This document shows, piece by piece, positions 8,226-17,286 of a stretch of 64,000 nt of DNA. This stretch comes from Belnapia sp. F-4-1 (GTDB lineage: Bacteria > Pseudomonadota > Alphaproteobacteria > Acetobacterales > Acetobacteraceae), in NCBI RefSeq assembly GCF_000802185.1, contig NZ_KN676113.1, forward strand, positions 530,581-594,580, given 5' to 3'. The notes beneath the pieces are model-generated. The model saw only the letters and a program-made list of their open reading frames with translations, did no database searches and had not been told where the DNA came from. Within the stretch, counting starts at the first letter, position 1, and each line of letters starts with the position of its first letter. The translations under genes and the position numbers were made by a program.

Positions 8226-8825
8226 ATCGCGCGCGCCACACGGCCCCCTGGCGGGGGCAAGAGCACATCCACCACCCGGCCACCCCGCGCGGCAAAGCCC
8301 GCGGCGCCGCGGGTTCCGGGCAAGCAGGCGCCACGCGGCGCGGCCAAGCCGGCAACGAAGAGCCGTGCTCCGGCCCGGACCGAGGCCGCTCCGCCGCGCG
8401 GCCGCGCCAGGCCCGCGGCCGAGGCTCCCACCCGCGCCCGCCGTGGCGCCGATGAGGCGCCGGCCCGCACCCGCAAGGCCGACAGCCCGGCACCCCGCGG
8501 CCGCGCCAAACCTGCATCCGAGGCTCCCCCGCGCAGCCGCCGCGGTGCCGAGGACGCACCGGCGCGCAGCCGCAGGACGGAGAGCCCGGCCCCACGCAGC
8601 CGCAGCAAGGCCGCGCCCGAGGCACCGACACGCAGCCGCAGCAGGGCCGCGCCCGAGGCACCGACGCGCAGCCGCAAAACGGAGAGCCCGGCTCCGCGCA
8701 GCCGCAGCAGGGCCGCACCCGAGGCGCCCACGCGCAGCCGCCGCGGCACCGAGGACGCGCCGACGCGCAGCCGCAGGGCGGAGAGCCCGGCCCCGCGCAG
8801 TCGCCGCATCACGGAGGACAAGCCC
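8226..8825 (+). other. In-frame repetitive upstream extension of rsfS, probable AUC start
   Basis: This 600-base stretch is open in the rsfS frame from the nadD stop (8193-8195) through to the rsfS stop. It encodes about 200 residues of disordered Arg/Ala/Pro/Ser/Glu sequence with repeated units such as [19 protein letters not shown] and RRG(A/T)EDAP. There is no ATG, GTG or TTG in frame before 8826. A perfect AGAGGAGG site at 8213-8220 is followed after five bases by ATC at 8226, exactly where a start codon is expected. The sequence shows the open frame, the repeats and the ribosome-binding site. Initiation at AUC, as known for the AUU start of infC, is inference; a base change from ATG is the alternative. 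Confidence 0.55.
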
Positions 8826-9473
8826 GTGCGCAGCGCCGCCGCGAAGCCTCGTGCCGCCCGGTCGGAGACGGTCGCCGCGAAGCCGATGCGTGGCGCCGCC
8901 CGCGCCCCGTCCCGGCCCGCCGCGCCGCACCTCGTCCCCGCCCGGCCGATGCCGGAGGCGAAGGTGATCCGCCGCCCCGTCGGCGTGCCGCCCAAACCCG
9001 TCCCGCAGGAGGAGCCGAGCCCGCGCAAGCGCCAGGTCATCGCCGGGCCGGAGGCGAAGCCCGCCCGCCGCCCACGCGCCAAGGAGAAGGCCCCGCCGGA
9101 CCGGCTGGAGCAGCTGGTCACCGCTGCCCAGGCCAGCCTGGAGGACGACAAGGCCGAGGACATCCTCGTCCTCGACGTCACCGACCGCGCCAGCTTCACC
9201 GACCGGATGATCATCGCCACGGGCCTCTCCGAGCGGCAGATCCAGGCCATGGCGAACCATCTGGAAGATGCGCTGGAGAAGGTCGGCCTCAAGCTGCGGC
9301 GGGATGCGATCCAGGGCTCGGAGGACTGGGTGCTGATCGATTGCGGCGACCTGGTCATCCACCTCTTCAAACCCGAGGCGCGGACGACCTATGCGCTGGA
9401 GCGGATGTGGGGCCCCGACAGCCCGCAACCCGAGGACAGCACCCCGCCGCCGGAGGAGCCGGGCGAGGCGTGA
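8826..9473 (+). CDS. rsfS: Ribosome silencing factor RsfS
   Basis: RsfS binds ribosomal protein L14 on the 50S subunit, blocks joining to 30S and lowers translation in starvation. The conserved DUF143/Iojap domain occupies the C-terminal half of the protein. Key stretches are [22 protein letters not shown] and [18 protein letters not shown]. The first conventional start is GTG at 8826, with GGAGG 8 bases upstream, giving 215 residues with a basic Pro/Ala-rich N-terminus of about 90 residues. The frame continues 200 codons further upstream (see the separate entry), so the real protein may be about 415 residues. The stop overlaps the rlmH start (GTGA). Confidence 0.9.
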   Translation: MRSAAAKPRAARSETVAAKPMRGAARAPSRPAAPHLVPARPMPEAKVIRRPVGVPPKPVPQEEPSPRKRQVIAGPEAKPARRPRAKEKAPPDRLEQLVTAAQASLEDDKAEDILVLDVTDRASFTDRMIIATGLSERQIQAMANHLEDALEKVGLKLRRDAIQGSEDWVLIDCGDLVIHLFKPEARTTYALERMWGPDSPQPEDSTPPPEEPGEA

Positions 9474-9937
9474 GCCGGGCGCCCCGGCTGATCGCCATCG
9501 GCCGGCTCAAGGGCGGGCCGGAGGCGGCGCTGTTCGAGCAGCACAATGCCCGCCTCCGCCCGCCCTTCGCGGTGACGGAGCTGGCCGAGGCGCGCGGCAG
9601 CCCGGGCGAGATCCGCCGGCGGGAGGGCGCGGCGCTGCTCGCCGCCCTGCCCGAGGCGGCGCTCGCCATCGCCCTCGACCTCGGCGGCGAGGCGCCGGGC
9701 AGCGCGGCGCTGGCATCGCTCGCCGCCCGCTGGGAGGCGACGGGCAAGCCGGTCTGCTTCCTCATCGGCGGGGCGGAGGGGCTGGACGAGGCGGTGCTGG
9801 CGCGGGCCGACCACCGCCTCTCCCTCGGCCCGCTCACCTGGCCGCATTTCCTGGTGCGGGGCCTGCTGGCCGAGCAATGGTACAGGGTGCAAGCCATCCG
9901 CTCCGGCCACCCCTATCATCGTCCCTGGCGACCTTGA
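9470..9937 (+). CDS. rlmH: 23S rRNA (pseudouridine1915-N3)-methyltransferase
   Basis: A SPOUT-class methyltransferase that modifies pseudouridine 1915 in helix 69 of 23S rRNA on assembled 70S ribosomes. The 155-residue length is typical. The AdoMet knot shows as [12 protein letters not shown], followed by the C-terminal [20 protein letters not shown] and the invariant end SGHPYHR. The GTG start overlaps the rsfS stop by four bases, so the genes are translationally coupled. The start of the frame further upstream belongs to the rsfS shadow and is not used. Confidence 0.93.
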   Translation: MSRAPRLIAIGRLKGGPEAALFEQHNARLRPPFAVTELAEARGSPGEIRRREGAALLAALPEAALAIALDLGGEAPGSAALASLAARWEATGKPVCFLIGGAEGLDEAVLARADHRLSLGPLTWPHFLVRGLLAEQWYRVQAIRSGHPYHRPWRP

Positions 9938-9944
9938 GGACCGT

Positions 9945-10628
9945 ATGATGCTGGCGATCGCGGCCCTGGTCTGGATCGGCGTCCATGTCGGCATCGCCGG
10001 CACGCGAATGCGCGGCGCGATCGCCGGCCGCATCGGCGAGGGCGGCTTCCGCATCGCCTTCTCGCTGGCTTCCTTCGCCTCGATATTCTTTCTCATCGAG
10101 GCCTGGAAGGCAGCGGAAACCACGCCGCTCTGGTTCGCGCCAGGCTGGCTGCGCTGGGTGCTGGCGCTGCTGATGCTGCCCGCCTTCATCTTCTTCGTCG
10201 CCTCGGTGGCGAAGCCCAACCCCACCGGCATCGGCGGCGAGGCGCAGCTCGGCGCGGAGGCACGCGGCATCCAGCGCGTCACCCGCCACCCGATGCTCTG
10301 GTCCTTCGCCCTCTGGGCGGCGATCCACATGATCGGCAATGGCGACAGCGCGGCGCTGCTCTTCTTCGGCGCCTTCCTCGTCACCGCGCTCGTGGGGATG
10401 CCGAGCATCGACGCGAAGCTGGCAGAGCGCGCGCCGGCCGAATGGCGGAGGCTCGCCGCCACCACCTCCATCCTGCCCTTCGGCGCCATCCTCGCCGGGC
10501 GGAACCGGCTGGCGCCCGGCGAGATAGGCTGGGTGCCGCCGGTGATCGGGACGCTGGCCTGGGCGGCGATGCTGCACTTCCACGGGCGCATCTTCGGCGT
10601 CTCGCCCCTGCTGATGGGTGCATCCTGA
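9945..10628 (+). CDS. NnrU family membrane protein
   Basis: A 227-residue integral membrane protein with five or six predicted hydrophobic segments and the NnrU-family core RHPMLWSFALWAAIHMIGNGD in its middle. NnrU was first described in denitrifiers as needed for nitrite/NO reduction, and the family is related to the isoprenylcysteine methyltransferase-like fold. No denitrification gene is present here, so a specific role is not supported. GAGGA precedes the ATG by 6 bases. The gap to rlmH is 7 bases, and its stop overlaps the next start (TGATG), pointing to one transcript. Confidence 0.8.
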   Translation: MMLAIAALVWIGVHVGIAGTRMRGAIAGRIGEGGFRIAFSLASFASIFFLIEAWKAAETTPLWFAPGWLRWVLALLMLPAFIFFVASVAKPNPTGIGGEAQLGAEARGIQRVTRHPMLWSFALWAAIHMIGNGDSAALLFFGAFLVTALVGMPSIDAKLAERAPAEWRRLAATTSILPFGAILAGRNRLAPGEIGWVPPVIGTLAWAAMLHFHGRIFGVSPLLMGAS

Positions 10629-11281
10629 TGGAAGAAGGCCGCCTCGCCGCCCGCCCGCAGCCCCCCGGCGCCACCAGGCCCTGGCCGCTGCCGGCCGGCC
10701 TGCATCCAATGGGCGAGGCCATGCTGCGCGTACCGGCCAGCCCCGGCTCCGGGCCGCTGCCGCTGATCCTCATGCTGCACGGCGCGGGCGGCGATCCGGC
10801 GAAGGCGCTGCGGCGCGTCGAGTCCATCGCCGAGGCCGCGCTGGTGCTGCTGCCGAAGAGCCGCGGCGCCACCTGGGACGTGCTAGAGGGCGGCTACGGG
10901 CCCGATGTCGCACGGATCGATGCCGCACTCGCCGCCGTCTTCGCCGCCTGGCCGGTCGATCCGGCGCGGATCGCCGCCGCGGGCTTTTCCGATGGCGCCT
11001 CCTACGCCCTCTCGCTCGCCATGATGAACGGGGCGCTCTTCACCCACGCGCTCGCCTTCTCGCCCGGCTTCGCCGCGCCGCTGCATGTCGAGGGCAAGCC
11101 GCGCTGCTTTCTCAGCCATGGCACCGAGGACCGCGTCCTGAACATCGACCTGTGCAGCCGCCGCCTGGCGCCGAAGCTGCAGCGTGCCGGCTATCCGCTG
11201 ACCTATCTGGAGTTCGGCGGCGGCCACGAGGTGCCGGAGGCGATCGCTGAACGCGCGCTCGCATTCCTGTTGGAAGACTGA
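10628..11281 (+). CDS. Phospholipase/carboxylesterase-type alpha/beta hydrolase
   Basis: A 217-residue serine hydrolase of the phospholipase/carboxylesterase (Abhydrolase_2) group. The oxyanion region LMLHGAGGDP is near residue 47-56, the nucleophile lies in GFSDGAS, the acid in SHGTEDRVL, and the histidine in GGGHEVP near the end. No signal peptide is present, so it is cytosolic. The substrate is unknown; family members cleave short acyl esters. It starts within the stop of the NnrU gene and is followed 15 bases later by an SDR gene. Confidence 0.8.
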   Translation: MEEGRLAARPQPPGATRPWPLPAGLHPMGEAMLRVPASPGSGPLPLILMLHGAGGDPAKALRRVESIAEAALVLLPKSRGATWDVLEGGYGPDVARIDAALAAVFAAWPVDPARIAAAGFSDGASYALSLAMMNGALFTHALAFSPGFAAPLHVEGKPRCFLSHGTEDRVLNIDLCSRRLAPKLQRAGYPLTYLEFGGGHEVPEAIAERALAFLLED

Positions 11282-11295
11282 AGGGGAGGACAAGA

Positions 11296-12105
11296 ATGGC
11301 CGAGATCGCCGAGAACCTCGCGGGCAAGGTCGCCATCGTCACCGGCGCCGGCTCGCGGCCAGGGGAGGGTGTCGGCAATGGCCGCGCCGCCGCCATCCTG
11401 CTGGCCCGCGCCGGCGCCCGGCTGGTGCTGGCCGATGCGATGGAGGACTGGGCAAAGGATACCCAGCGGATGATCGAGGCCGAGGGCGGCGAGGCCCTCG
11501 CCATCGCCGCCGACGTGACGCAGCCCGAGCAGTGCCGCGCCGTCGTCGAGGCGGCGACCGGCCGCTGGGGCCGGCTCGACGTGCTGGTGAACAATGTCGG
11601 CATCGGCGGCCCCAAGGGCACGGCCGAGGACGTTGATCCCGACGAGTGGGCCCGGGGCCTGCTCGTCAACGTCACCTCGATGATGCTGATGGCGAAGTAT
11701 GCGGTGCCGGCGATGCGCGCCGCGGGCGGCGGCTCCATCGTCAACATCGGCTCGGTGGCGGGGCTGCGCGGCGGCCACCCGAACCTGCTTTACCCGACCA
11801 GCAAGGGCGCCGTCGTCAACATGACCCGCGCGATGGCGGTGCATCATGCCGCCGACGGCATCCGCGTCAACTGCATCTGCCCCGGCATGGTCTACACGCC
11901 GATGGTCCAGGCCGGCGGCATGACGCCGGAGAAGCGCGACGCGCGGCGGCGGCGGAGCATCCTGCAGGTCGAGGGCACGGGCTGGGATGTCGGCGCCGCC
12001 GTCACCTTCCTTTGCGGCGGCAATGCGCGCTGGATGACCGGGGCGATCGTCCCGGTCGATGCCGGGGCGACGGCCATCGCCGCCCTGCCCGACGAGATGG
12101 TCTGA
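11296..12105 (+). CDS. SDR family oxidoreductase
   Basis: A 269-residue short-chain dehydrogenase. Catalytic residues are S153 in NIGSVAG, Y166 and K170 (YPTSK), and NNVG is at 99-102. The cofactor loop is lengthened (TGAGSRPGEGVGNG at 16-29 instead of TGxxxGIG), a variant seen in one SDR subgroup, so the fold and cofactor use should still hold. The ATG has GGGGAGGA 8 bases upstream. It ends a plus-strand run; the next gene is convergent with only three bases between them and no hairpin seen there. Confidence 0.85.
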   Translation: MAEIAENLAGKVAIVTGAGSRPGEGVGNGRAAAILLARAGARLVLADAMEDWAKDTQRMIEAEGGEALAIAADVTQPEQCRAVVEAATGRWGRLDVLVNNVGIGGPKGTAEDVDPDEWARGLLVNVTSMMLMAKYAVPAMRAAGGGSIVNIGSVAGLRGGHPNLLYPTSKGAVVNMTRAMAVHHAADGIRVNCICPGMVYTPMVQAGGMTPEKRDARRRRSILQVEGTGWDVGAAVTFLCGGNARWMTGAIVPVDAGATAIAALPDEMV

Positions 12106-12108
12106 ACC

Positions 12109-12798
12109 CTACGCCGCATCGTGGAAGATGAGGCCCAGCGTGTGCCGCGCCCCGCTGCGGAGCCGGCTCACGCCATGGCGCATCGTCACCCGGTAGTCGC
12201 CGCGGCTGCCGCGCACCGGCCGCTGCGCCACGGCGAAGACGGCCGCCTCGCCGAGGCCGAGCGGCACAACCTCCGCCCGCGACTGCATGCGCGGCCGCTG
12301 CTCGGTCAGCACGAACTCGCCGCCGGCGAAGTCCTCGCCCGGCGCCGAGAGCAGCACCACGACTTGCAACGGGAAGACATGCTCCCCGTAGAGGTCCTGG
12401 TGCAGGCAGTTGTAGTCGCCCGGCCCGTAGCGCAGCAGCAGCGGCGTCGGCCGCGGCTGCCCCGCCGCGTGGCAGCGGGCGAGGAATTCGGCATGCGCCG
12501 CCGGATAGCGCACGGAAAGGCCCATCCGCTCGTTCCAGCGGTTGGCGATGGGAGCGAGCCGCGGGTAGAGCGCCTCCCGCAGCGCCTGCACCCGCTCCGG
12601 CAGCGGATAGGCAAGGTACTGGTACTCGCCCCGCCCGAAGCCGTGCCGCGCCATGACCACCCGGCTGCGGAAGTGCGCCTCCTCGTCATAGAGGGCGACC
12701 AGCGCCCGGCATTCCTCCGGCGCCAGCAGCCGGCCGAGCCGCGCCACCCCTGCCGCATCCAGTTCCGCCTCCGCCGCCGCCCAGTCGATCCCCTGCAT
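12109..12798 (-). CDS. 2OG-Fe(II) oxygenase
   Basis: A 229-residue non-heme iron dioxygenase. The iron ligands are H133 and D135 in the HQD motif and H208 in TMRHGVSR, with R218 as the likely 2-oxoglutarate anchor. These spacings match the prolyl-4-hydroxylase-like 2OG-Fe(II) oxygenase families. The substrate is unknown; relatives hydroxylate proteins or repair alkylated bases, but none of those can be claimed here. The protein has no signal peptide. It is divergent from gpmI with about 115 bases between starts, enough for separate promoters. Confidence 0.78.
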   Translation of the reverse strand: MQGIDWAAAEAELDAAGVARLGRLLAPEECRALVALYDEEAHFRSRVVMARHGFGRGEYQYLAYPLPERVQALREALYPRLAPIANRWNERMGLSVRYPAAHAEFLARCHAAGQPRPTPLLLRYGPGDYNCLHQDLYGEHVFPLQVVVLLSAPGEDFAGGEFVLTEQRPRMQSRAEVVPLGLGEAAVFAVAQRPVRGSRGDYRVTMRHGVSRLRSGARHTLGLIFHDAA

Positions 12799-12915
12799 CG
12801 CATCCCTCCCTCGCCCCGCGCTTATGGACGTGATCGCCCGCCCCCGCCCCCCGCCCGTTGCGCCGGCACGCCCCCGGGTCTAGGTCCGGACCGACCGCCC
12901 AGGAGGATGACGCCC

Positions 12916-14445
12916 ATGCCCGTACCCCGCCCCGTGATGCTCACCATCCTCGATGGCTGGGGCTGGCGCGAGGAGGAGGCGGACAATGCCGTGCGGCAGG
13001 CGAAGACGCCGGTCTTCGACGCGCTTTGGGCCGCCGGGCCACGCGCCTTCCTCCGCACCTCCGGCCGGGATGTCGGCCTGCCGGACGGGCAGATGGGCAA
13101 TTCCGAGGTCGGCCACCTCAATCTCGGCGCCGGCCGGGTGGTGATGCAGGATCTGCCGCGGATCGACGCCGCGGTGGAGGACGGCTCCCTCGCCCGCATG
13201 CCGCCGCTCACCGATCTCATCGTAAAGTTGAAGGCGTCGGGCGGCACCTGCCACCTGCTCGGCCTCCTGTCGCCGGGCGGCGTCCACAGCCACCAGGCCC
13301 ATGCCGCGGCCTTGGCGAAGGTGCTGGCCGAGGCCGGCATCCCCGTGGCGCTGCACGGCTTCACCGATGGCCGCGACACCCCGCCCGAGGCCTCGCCCGG
13401 CTATCTGAAGACGCTCGAGGCGGCGACGGCGGGCCTCCCCGGCTTCCGCATCGCGACGCTGACCGGCCGCTACTTCGCCATGGACCGCGACCACCGCTGG
13501 GAGCGGGTCGGCCAGGCCTGGCGCGCCCTGGTGCTGGCCGAGGGCGAGCGCGCGCCGGATGCCGCCGCCGCCATCGCGGCAGCACATGGGAAGAAGGTGA
13601 CGGACGAGTTCATCCCCGCCACCATCCTTGGCGACTATGCCGGCATGCGCGACGGCGACGGCATCCTCTGCTTCAACTTCCGCGCCGACCGGGTGCGCGA
13701 GATCCTCGACGCCCTGCTCGACCCCGGGTTCACGGGCTTCGAGCGCCCGCGCGTGCCGCGCTTCGCCGCCGCGCTCGGCATGACCGAGTATTCGACGGAG
13801 CTGAACCGCGTCCTCGCCACCCTCTTCCCGCCGCAGCCGATGCAGGACCTGCTGGCCGAGGTGGTCTCCCGCGCCGGCCTCCGCCAGCTCCACGCGGCGG
13901 AGACGGAGAAGTACCCGCACGTCACCTTCTTCCTGAATGGCGGGCTGGAGCCGCCCTATCCGGGCGAGGACCGCATCATGGTCCCCTCCCCCAAGGTCGC
14001 CACCTACGACCTCCAGCCGGAGATGTCGGCGCCCGAGCTGTGCGAGAAGGTGGTCGCCGCGATCAATACCGGCACCTACGACCTCATCGTGCTCAACTTC
14101 GCCAACCCGGACATGGTCGGCCATACCGGCAGCCTGCCGGCGGCGATCAAGGCGGTGGAGACGGTGGATGCCGCGCTCGGCCGCATCGCCGAGGCGGTGA
14201 AGGCCGGGGGTGGCGCCCTGCTCGTCACCGCCGACCACGGCAATTGCGAGCTGATGAAGGACCCGGCGACCGGCGGCCCGCACACGGCGCACACCACCAA
14301 CCCGGTGCCGGTCTTCCTGGTCAACGGCCCGTCCGGCGCCGCGCTGCGCGACGGCCGCCTCGCCGATGTCGCGCCGACCCTGCTGGAGCTGATGGGCCAG
14401 TCCCAGCCGGCGGCGATGACCGGGGTGTCGCTGCTCAAGGGCTGA
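12916..14445 (+). CDS. gpmI: 2,3-bisphosphoglycerate-independent phosphoglycerate mutase
   Basis: Interconverts 3- and 2-phosphoglycerate in glycolysis and gluconeogenesis, using two metal ions and a phosphoserine. The 509-residue protein shows the first metal ligand in LDGWG (D13), the catalytic serine S63 in MGNSEVGH, the phosphatase-fold insert, and the C-terminal metal motifs PDMVGHTG and TADHGNCE. AGGAGG at 12901-12906 is 9 bases before ATG 12916; an in-frame ATG at 12907 is too close to that site. It opens the gpmI-envC-ctpA-deacetylase-rppH block. Confidence 0.95.
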   Translation: MPVPRPVMLTILDGWGWREEEADNAVRQAKTPVFDALWAAGPRAFLRTSGRDVGLPDGQMGNSEVGHLNLGAGRVVMQDLPRIDAAVEDGSLARMPPLTDLIVKLKASGGTCHLLGLLSPGGVHSHQAHAAALAKVLAEAGIPVALHGFTDGRDTPPEASPGYLKTLEAATAGLPGFRIATLTGRYFAMDRDHRWERVGQAWRALVLAEGERAPDAAAAIAAAHGKKVTDEFIPATILGDYAGMRDGDGILCFNFRADRVREILDALLDPGFTGFERPRVPRFAAALGMTEYSTELNRVLATLFPPQPMQDLLAEVVSRAGLRQLHAAETEKYPHVTFFLNGGLEPPYPGEDRIMVPSPKVATYDLQPEMSAPELCEKVVAAINTGTYDLIVLNFANPDMVGHTGSLPAAIKAVETVDAALGRIAEAVKAGGGALLVTADHGNCELMKDPATGGPHTAHTTNPVPVFLVNGPSGAALRDGRLADVAPTLLELMGQSQPAAMTGVSLLKG

Positions 14446-14485
14446 TGGCAGCGGCTCCGGCCGGCATGCTATCTGCCGTAGCGCT

Positions 14486-15772
14486 TTGACGCGCATCCCA
14501 GCCCTGCTCGGCGTCCTGCTGCTCGCCGCGCCGCCGGCGGCCGCCCAGCCCCTGACGCCGCAGGCGGTGCAGGACGCCCAGCGCGCCGCCCAGGCCGAGC
14601 GCGCCGCCGCCGAGGCCGCCGCCCGCGCCGCCGCGGCGGCCGCCGCCGAGGAGCGCCGCCTCGCCGAGCGCCGCGTGGAAGCGGCGCGTCGCGCGCAATT
14701 GGCCGACCAGCGCAGGGGCGAGGCGGAGGACGGCCTCGCCGCCGCCCGCACCGCCGCCGAGGCCGCCCGCGCCGAGGGCCGCGCCCGGGCCGAGGCGCTG
14801 GCGCCGATGCTGCCGCTGATGCTCCGCCTCGGCCTGTGGCCGGCGGAATCCCTGCTTGCCGTCCCGGGCCCGCCGGAGGACCGGCTGCGCGGCCTGCTGG
14901 TCCTCCAGGGCCTTTCCCGCCAGCTCGCCACCGAGGCCGCCAGCCTCCGCGCCGCCGAGGCCGAGGCCGCCCGCCGTGCCGCCGAGGCCGCCGAGCGCGC
15001 CGCCGCCCTGCGCGAAGCCGAGGCCCAGGCCCGCACCGCCTCCGCCGCCCTCGAGGCCGAGCTGAAAGCCGCCCGCGACCGTCGCGCCGGCGCCGAGGAT
15101 GCCGAGGAGGACGCCGCCCGCCGCGCCGCCGCCAGCGCCGCCCGCGCTGGCAGCCTGGAATCCGCCCTCGCCCGGCTGCGCCAGGAGGAGGCCCGCCAGG
15201 CGGCCGAGGCCCGCGCCCGCGAAGCCGCCGAAGCCCGCGCCCGCGCCGCCGCCGAGGCGCGCGAGCGGGCCGCCGCCGCCCAGGCTCGCGCCGACGCCGC
15301 CGCCCGTGCCCGGGACGCCGCCGAGCTGCGCGCCCGCGAGGCCGCCGAGGCCCGCAGCCGCCGGGCCGAAGCCGAGATGGCCGCCACCCGCACGCCGGAC
15401 CCGCCGCCCCGCGCCTCCGGCGGCCGTGCCATGCCCGTGCTCGGCCGCGTCACCCGCGAATTCGGCACGGCCGGCGCGGGCGGCCCCTCCCGCGGCCTCA
15501 CCCTCCAGGCGGCATCCGGCGCCCGCGTCGTCAGCCCCTGCGGCGGCCGCGCCGTTTTCGCCGCGCCCTTCCGCAGCTTCGGCCAGTTGTTGATTGTCGA
15601 TTGCGGCGATGGATACCATGTCGTGCTGGCGGGGCTCGACCGGCTGGATGCCGCGCCGGGCCAGCGCTTGCTGGCCGGCGAGCCGGTCGGGCAACTCGGC
15701 GAGGCGGCGCTCTACCTGGAACTCCGGCGCAACGGCCAGCCCATCGACCCGCGCGGCTGGTTCCCGGGATGA
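14486..15772 (+). CDS. envC: EnvC-like murein hydrolase activator (degenerate LytM domain)
   Basis: A 428-residue periplasmic protein with a signal peptide (cleavage after PAAA near residue 20), a long Ala/Arg/Glu-rich coiled coil (about 25-310) and a C-terminal M23/LytM-type domain (about 315-428). EnvC proteins activate cell-wall amidases at the division septum. The LytM zinc residues are missing: RGLTLQAASG replaces HxGxD and ALYLELRRNG replaces HLHFE, so it should be a non-catalytic activator. TTG is the only sensible start, as the frame has no ATG before the signal peptide. It lies between gpmI and ctpA, the common alphaproteobacterial order. The coiled coil is so alanine-rich that alignment is weak. 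Confidence 0.82.
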   Translation: MTRIPALLGVLLLAAPPAAAQPLTPQAVQDAQRAAQAERAAAEAAARAAAAAAAEERRLAERRVEAARRAQLADQRRGEAEDGLAAARTAAEAARAEGRARAEALAPMLPLMLRLGLWPAESLLAVPGPPEDRLRGLLVLQGLSRQLATEAASLRAAEAEAARRAAEAAERAAALREAEAQARTASAALEAELKAARDRRAGAEDAEEDAARRAAASAARAGSLESALARLRQEEARQAAEARAREAAEARARAAAEARERAAAAQARADAAARARDAAELRAREAAEARSRRAEAEMAATRTPDPPPRASGGRAMPVLGRVTREFGTAGAGGPSRGLTLQAASGARVVSPCGGRAVFAAPFRSFGQLLIVDCGDGYHVVLAGLDRLDAAPGQRLLAGEPVGQLGEAALYLELRRNGQPIDPRGWFPG

Positions 15773-15884
15773 TCGCCCGAATACCGGACGTTAACGATAC
15801 TGGCCCTGCCATGCGGCCGGGCTTCACGCTAACATGCCGGATCGCGGCCCGCAGGCCGCACCGGAACAGGGATACGGGTGCCGC

Positions 15885-17276
15885 ATGAAGGGCAGGGTTC
15901 GGACGATGGCGACGGTCGGCGCGGCATTCGCCGCCGGCATCATTCTCGGCCCCATGGTCACCTCCCCCATGGTCAAGGCCTGGGCGCAGGACGGCGGCCG
16001 GGCGGAAACCTATCGCCTGCTGAACCTTTTCGGCGACGTCTTCGAGCGGGTCCGCGCCGAGTATGTCGAGCCGATCAACGACCGCGACGCCGTCGAGAAC
16101 GCCATCAACGGCATGCTGACCGGCCTCGACCCGCACAGCTCCTACCTGAACCAGCGCTCCTACCGCGACATGCAGGTGCAGACCCGCGGCGAGTTCGGCG
16201 GCCTCGGGATCGAGGTCACGCAGGAGGGCGGCTATATCAAGGTCATCTCCCCGATCGACGAGACGCCGGCCGCCCGCGCCGGCGTCAAGGCGGGCGACCT
16301 CATCACCCATCTCAACGGCAACTCCGTCCAGGGCCTGACCCTGCAGGAAGCAGTGGAGCAGATGCGCGGCGAGCGCGGCACGGCCATCAAGATCACGATC
16401 CGCCGCGAGGGCGCCGACCGGCCGATCGAGCTGTCGCTGACGCGCGAGGTCATCCGCCCGCAGGTGGTGCGCTTCCGCATCGAAGGCAACGACGTCGCCT
16501 ATGTGCGGCTCACCTCCTTCAACGAGCAGACCGATGTTGGCCTGCGCCGCGCCATCCAGGCCATGCGCGGGCAGGCCGGCAACAGCCTGAAGGGCATCGT
16601 GCTCGATCTGCGCAACAACCCGGGCGGGCTGCTCGACCAGGCGGTCCAGGTCACGGATGACTTCCTCGAGCAGGGCGAGATCGTTTCGACGCGCGCCCGC
16701 CGGGCGGAGGATGCGCAGCGCTGGAACGCCAAGGGCGGCGACATCGCCGGCGGCCTGCCGGTGGTGGTGCTGATCAACGGCGGCAGCGCCTCGGCCAGCG
16801 AGATCGTCGCCGGCGCCCTGCAGGATCACCGCCGCGCCATCGTCCTCGGCACCAAGTCCTTCGGCAAGGGCAGCGTGCAGACGGTGATGCCGATCCCCGG
16901 CCAGGGCGCCATCCGCCTCACCACGGCGCGCTACTACACGCCCTCCGGCCGCTCCATCCAGGGCACCGGCATCGAGCCCGATATCGAGGTGCTGGCCCAG
17001 CGCCAGGAGGCGACGGCCAACATCCCGCGCGAGCGCGAGGCCGACCTGCGCCGCGCGCTGCGCAACGAGGGCGGGGTGCAGCAGCCGACGGGCGCCGCCA
17101 TCCCGCCGCTGCAACTGCCGCAGGGCATCGCCGAGCGCGTGACGCGCCTGCCGCCCGAGGGCACGCCCTCCTTCGACCCGACCAAGCCGGAGACCGACTT
17201 CCAGCTCCAGCAGGCGATGCAGTTGCTCCGCAACCTGGCGGCGGCGCAGAACTCGGGCCGGCGCGCCGCGCGCTGA
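15885..17276 (+). CDS. ctpA: S41 family carboxyl-terminal processing peptidase
   Basis: A 463-residue periplasmic serine protease that trims C-termini of secreted proteins. An N-terminal membrane/signal segment (about 8-35) is followed by GLDPHSSYL (80-88), a PDZ domain (about 103-185) and the S41 domain. The catalytic Ser is S303 in the SASASE motif and the general base is K328 in FGKGS. The frame is open upstream of ATG 15885; an ATG at 15906 is another possible start, as no strong ribosome-binding site separates them. It follows envC and precedes the divergent polysaccharide deacetylase gene by ten bases, so the three probably form an envelope operon. Confidence 0.9.
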   Translation: MKGRVRTMATVGAAFAAGIILGPMVTSPMVKAWAQDGGRAETYRLLNLFGDVFERVRAEYVEPINDRDAVENAINGMLTGLDPHSSYLNQRSYRDMQVQTRGEFGGLGIEVTQEGGYIKVISPIDETPAARAGVKAGDLITHLNGNSVQGLTLQEAVEQMRGERGTAIKITIRREGADRPIELSLTREVIRPQVVRFRIEGNDVAYVRLTSFNEQTDVGLRRAIQAMRGQAGNSLKGIVLDLRNNPGGLLDQAVQVTDDFLEQGEIVSTRARRAEDAQRWNAKGGDIAGGLPVVVLINGGSASASEIVAGALQDHRRAIVLGTKSFGKGSVQTVMPIPGQGAIRLTTARYYTPSGRSIQGTGIEPDIEVLAQRQEATANIPREREADLRRALRNEGGVQQPTGAAIPPLQLPQGIAERVTRLPPEGTPSFDPTKPETDFQLQQAMQLLRNLAAAQNSGRRAAR

Positions 17277-17286
17277 CCTGCCGCCC

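Noticed and set aside
11341-11385. The altered glycine motif of the second SDR as evidence of a broken enzyme
   Set aside because: The catalytic Ser, Tyr and Lys are intact, and the lengthened motif occurs in a known SDR subgroup.
12880-15501. A long minus-strand frame opposite gpmI and envC
   Set aside because: Arises from third-position GC bias of the two real genes.
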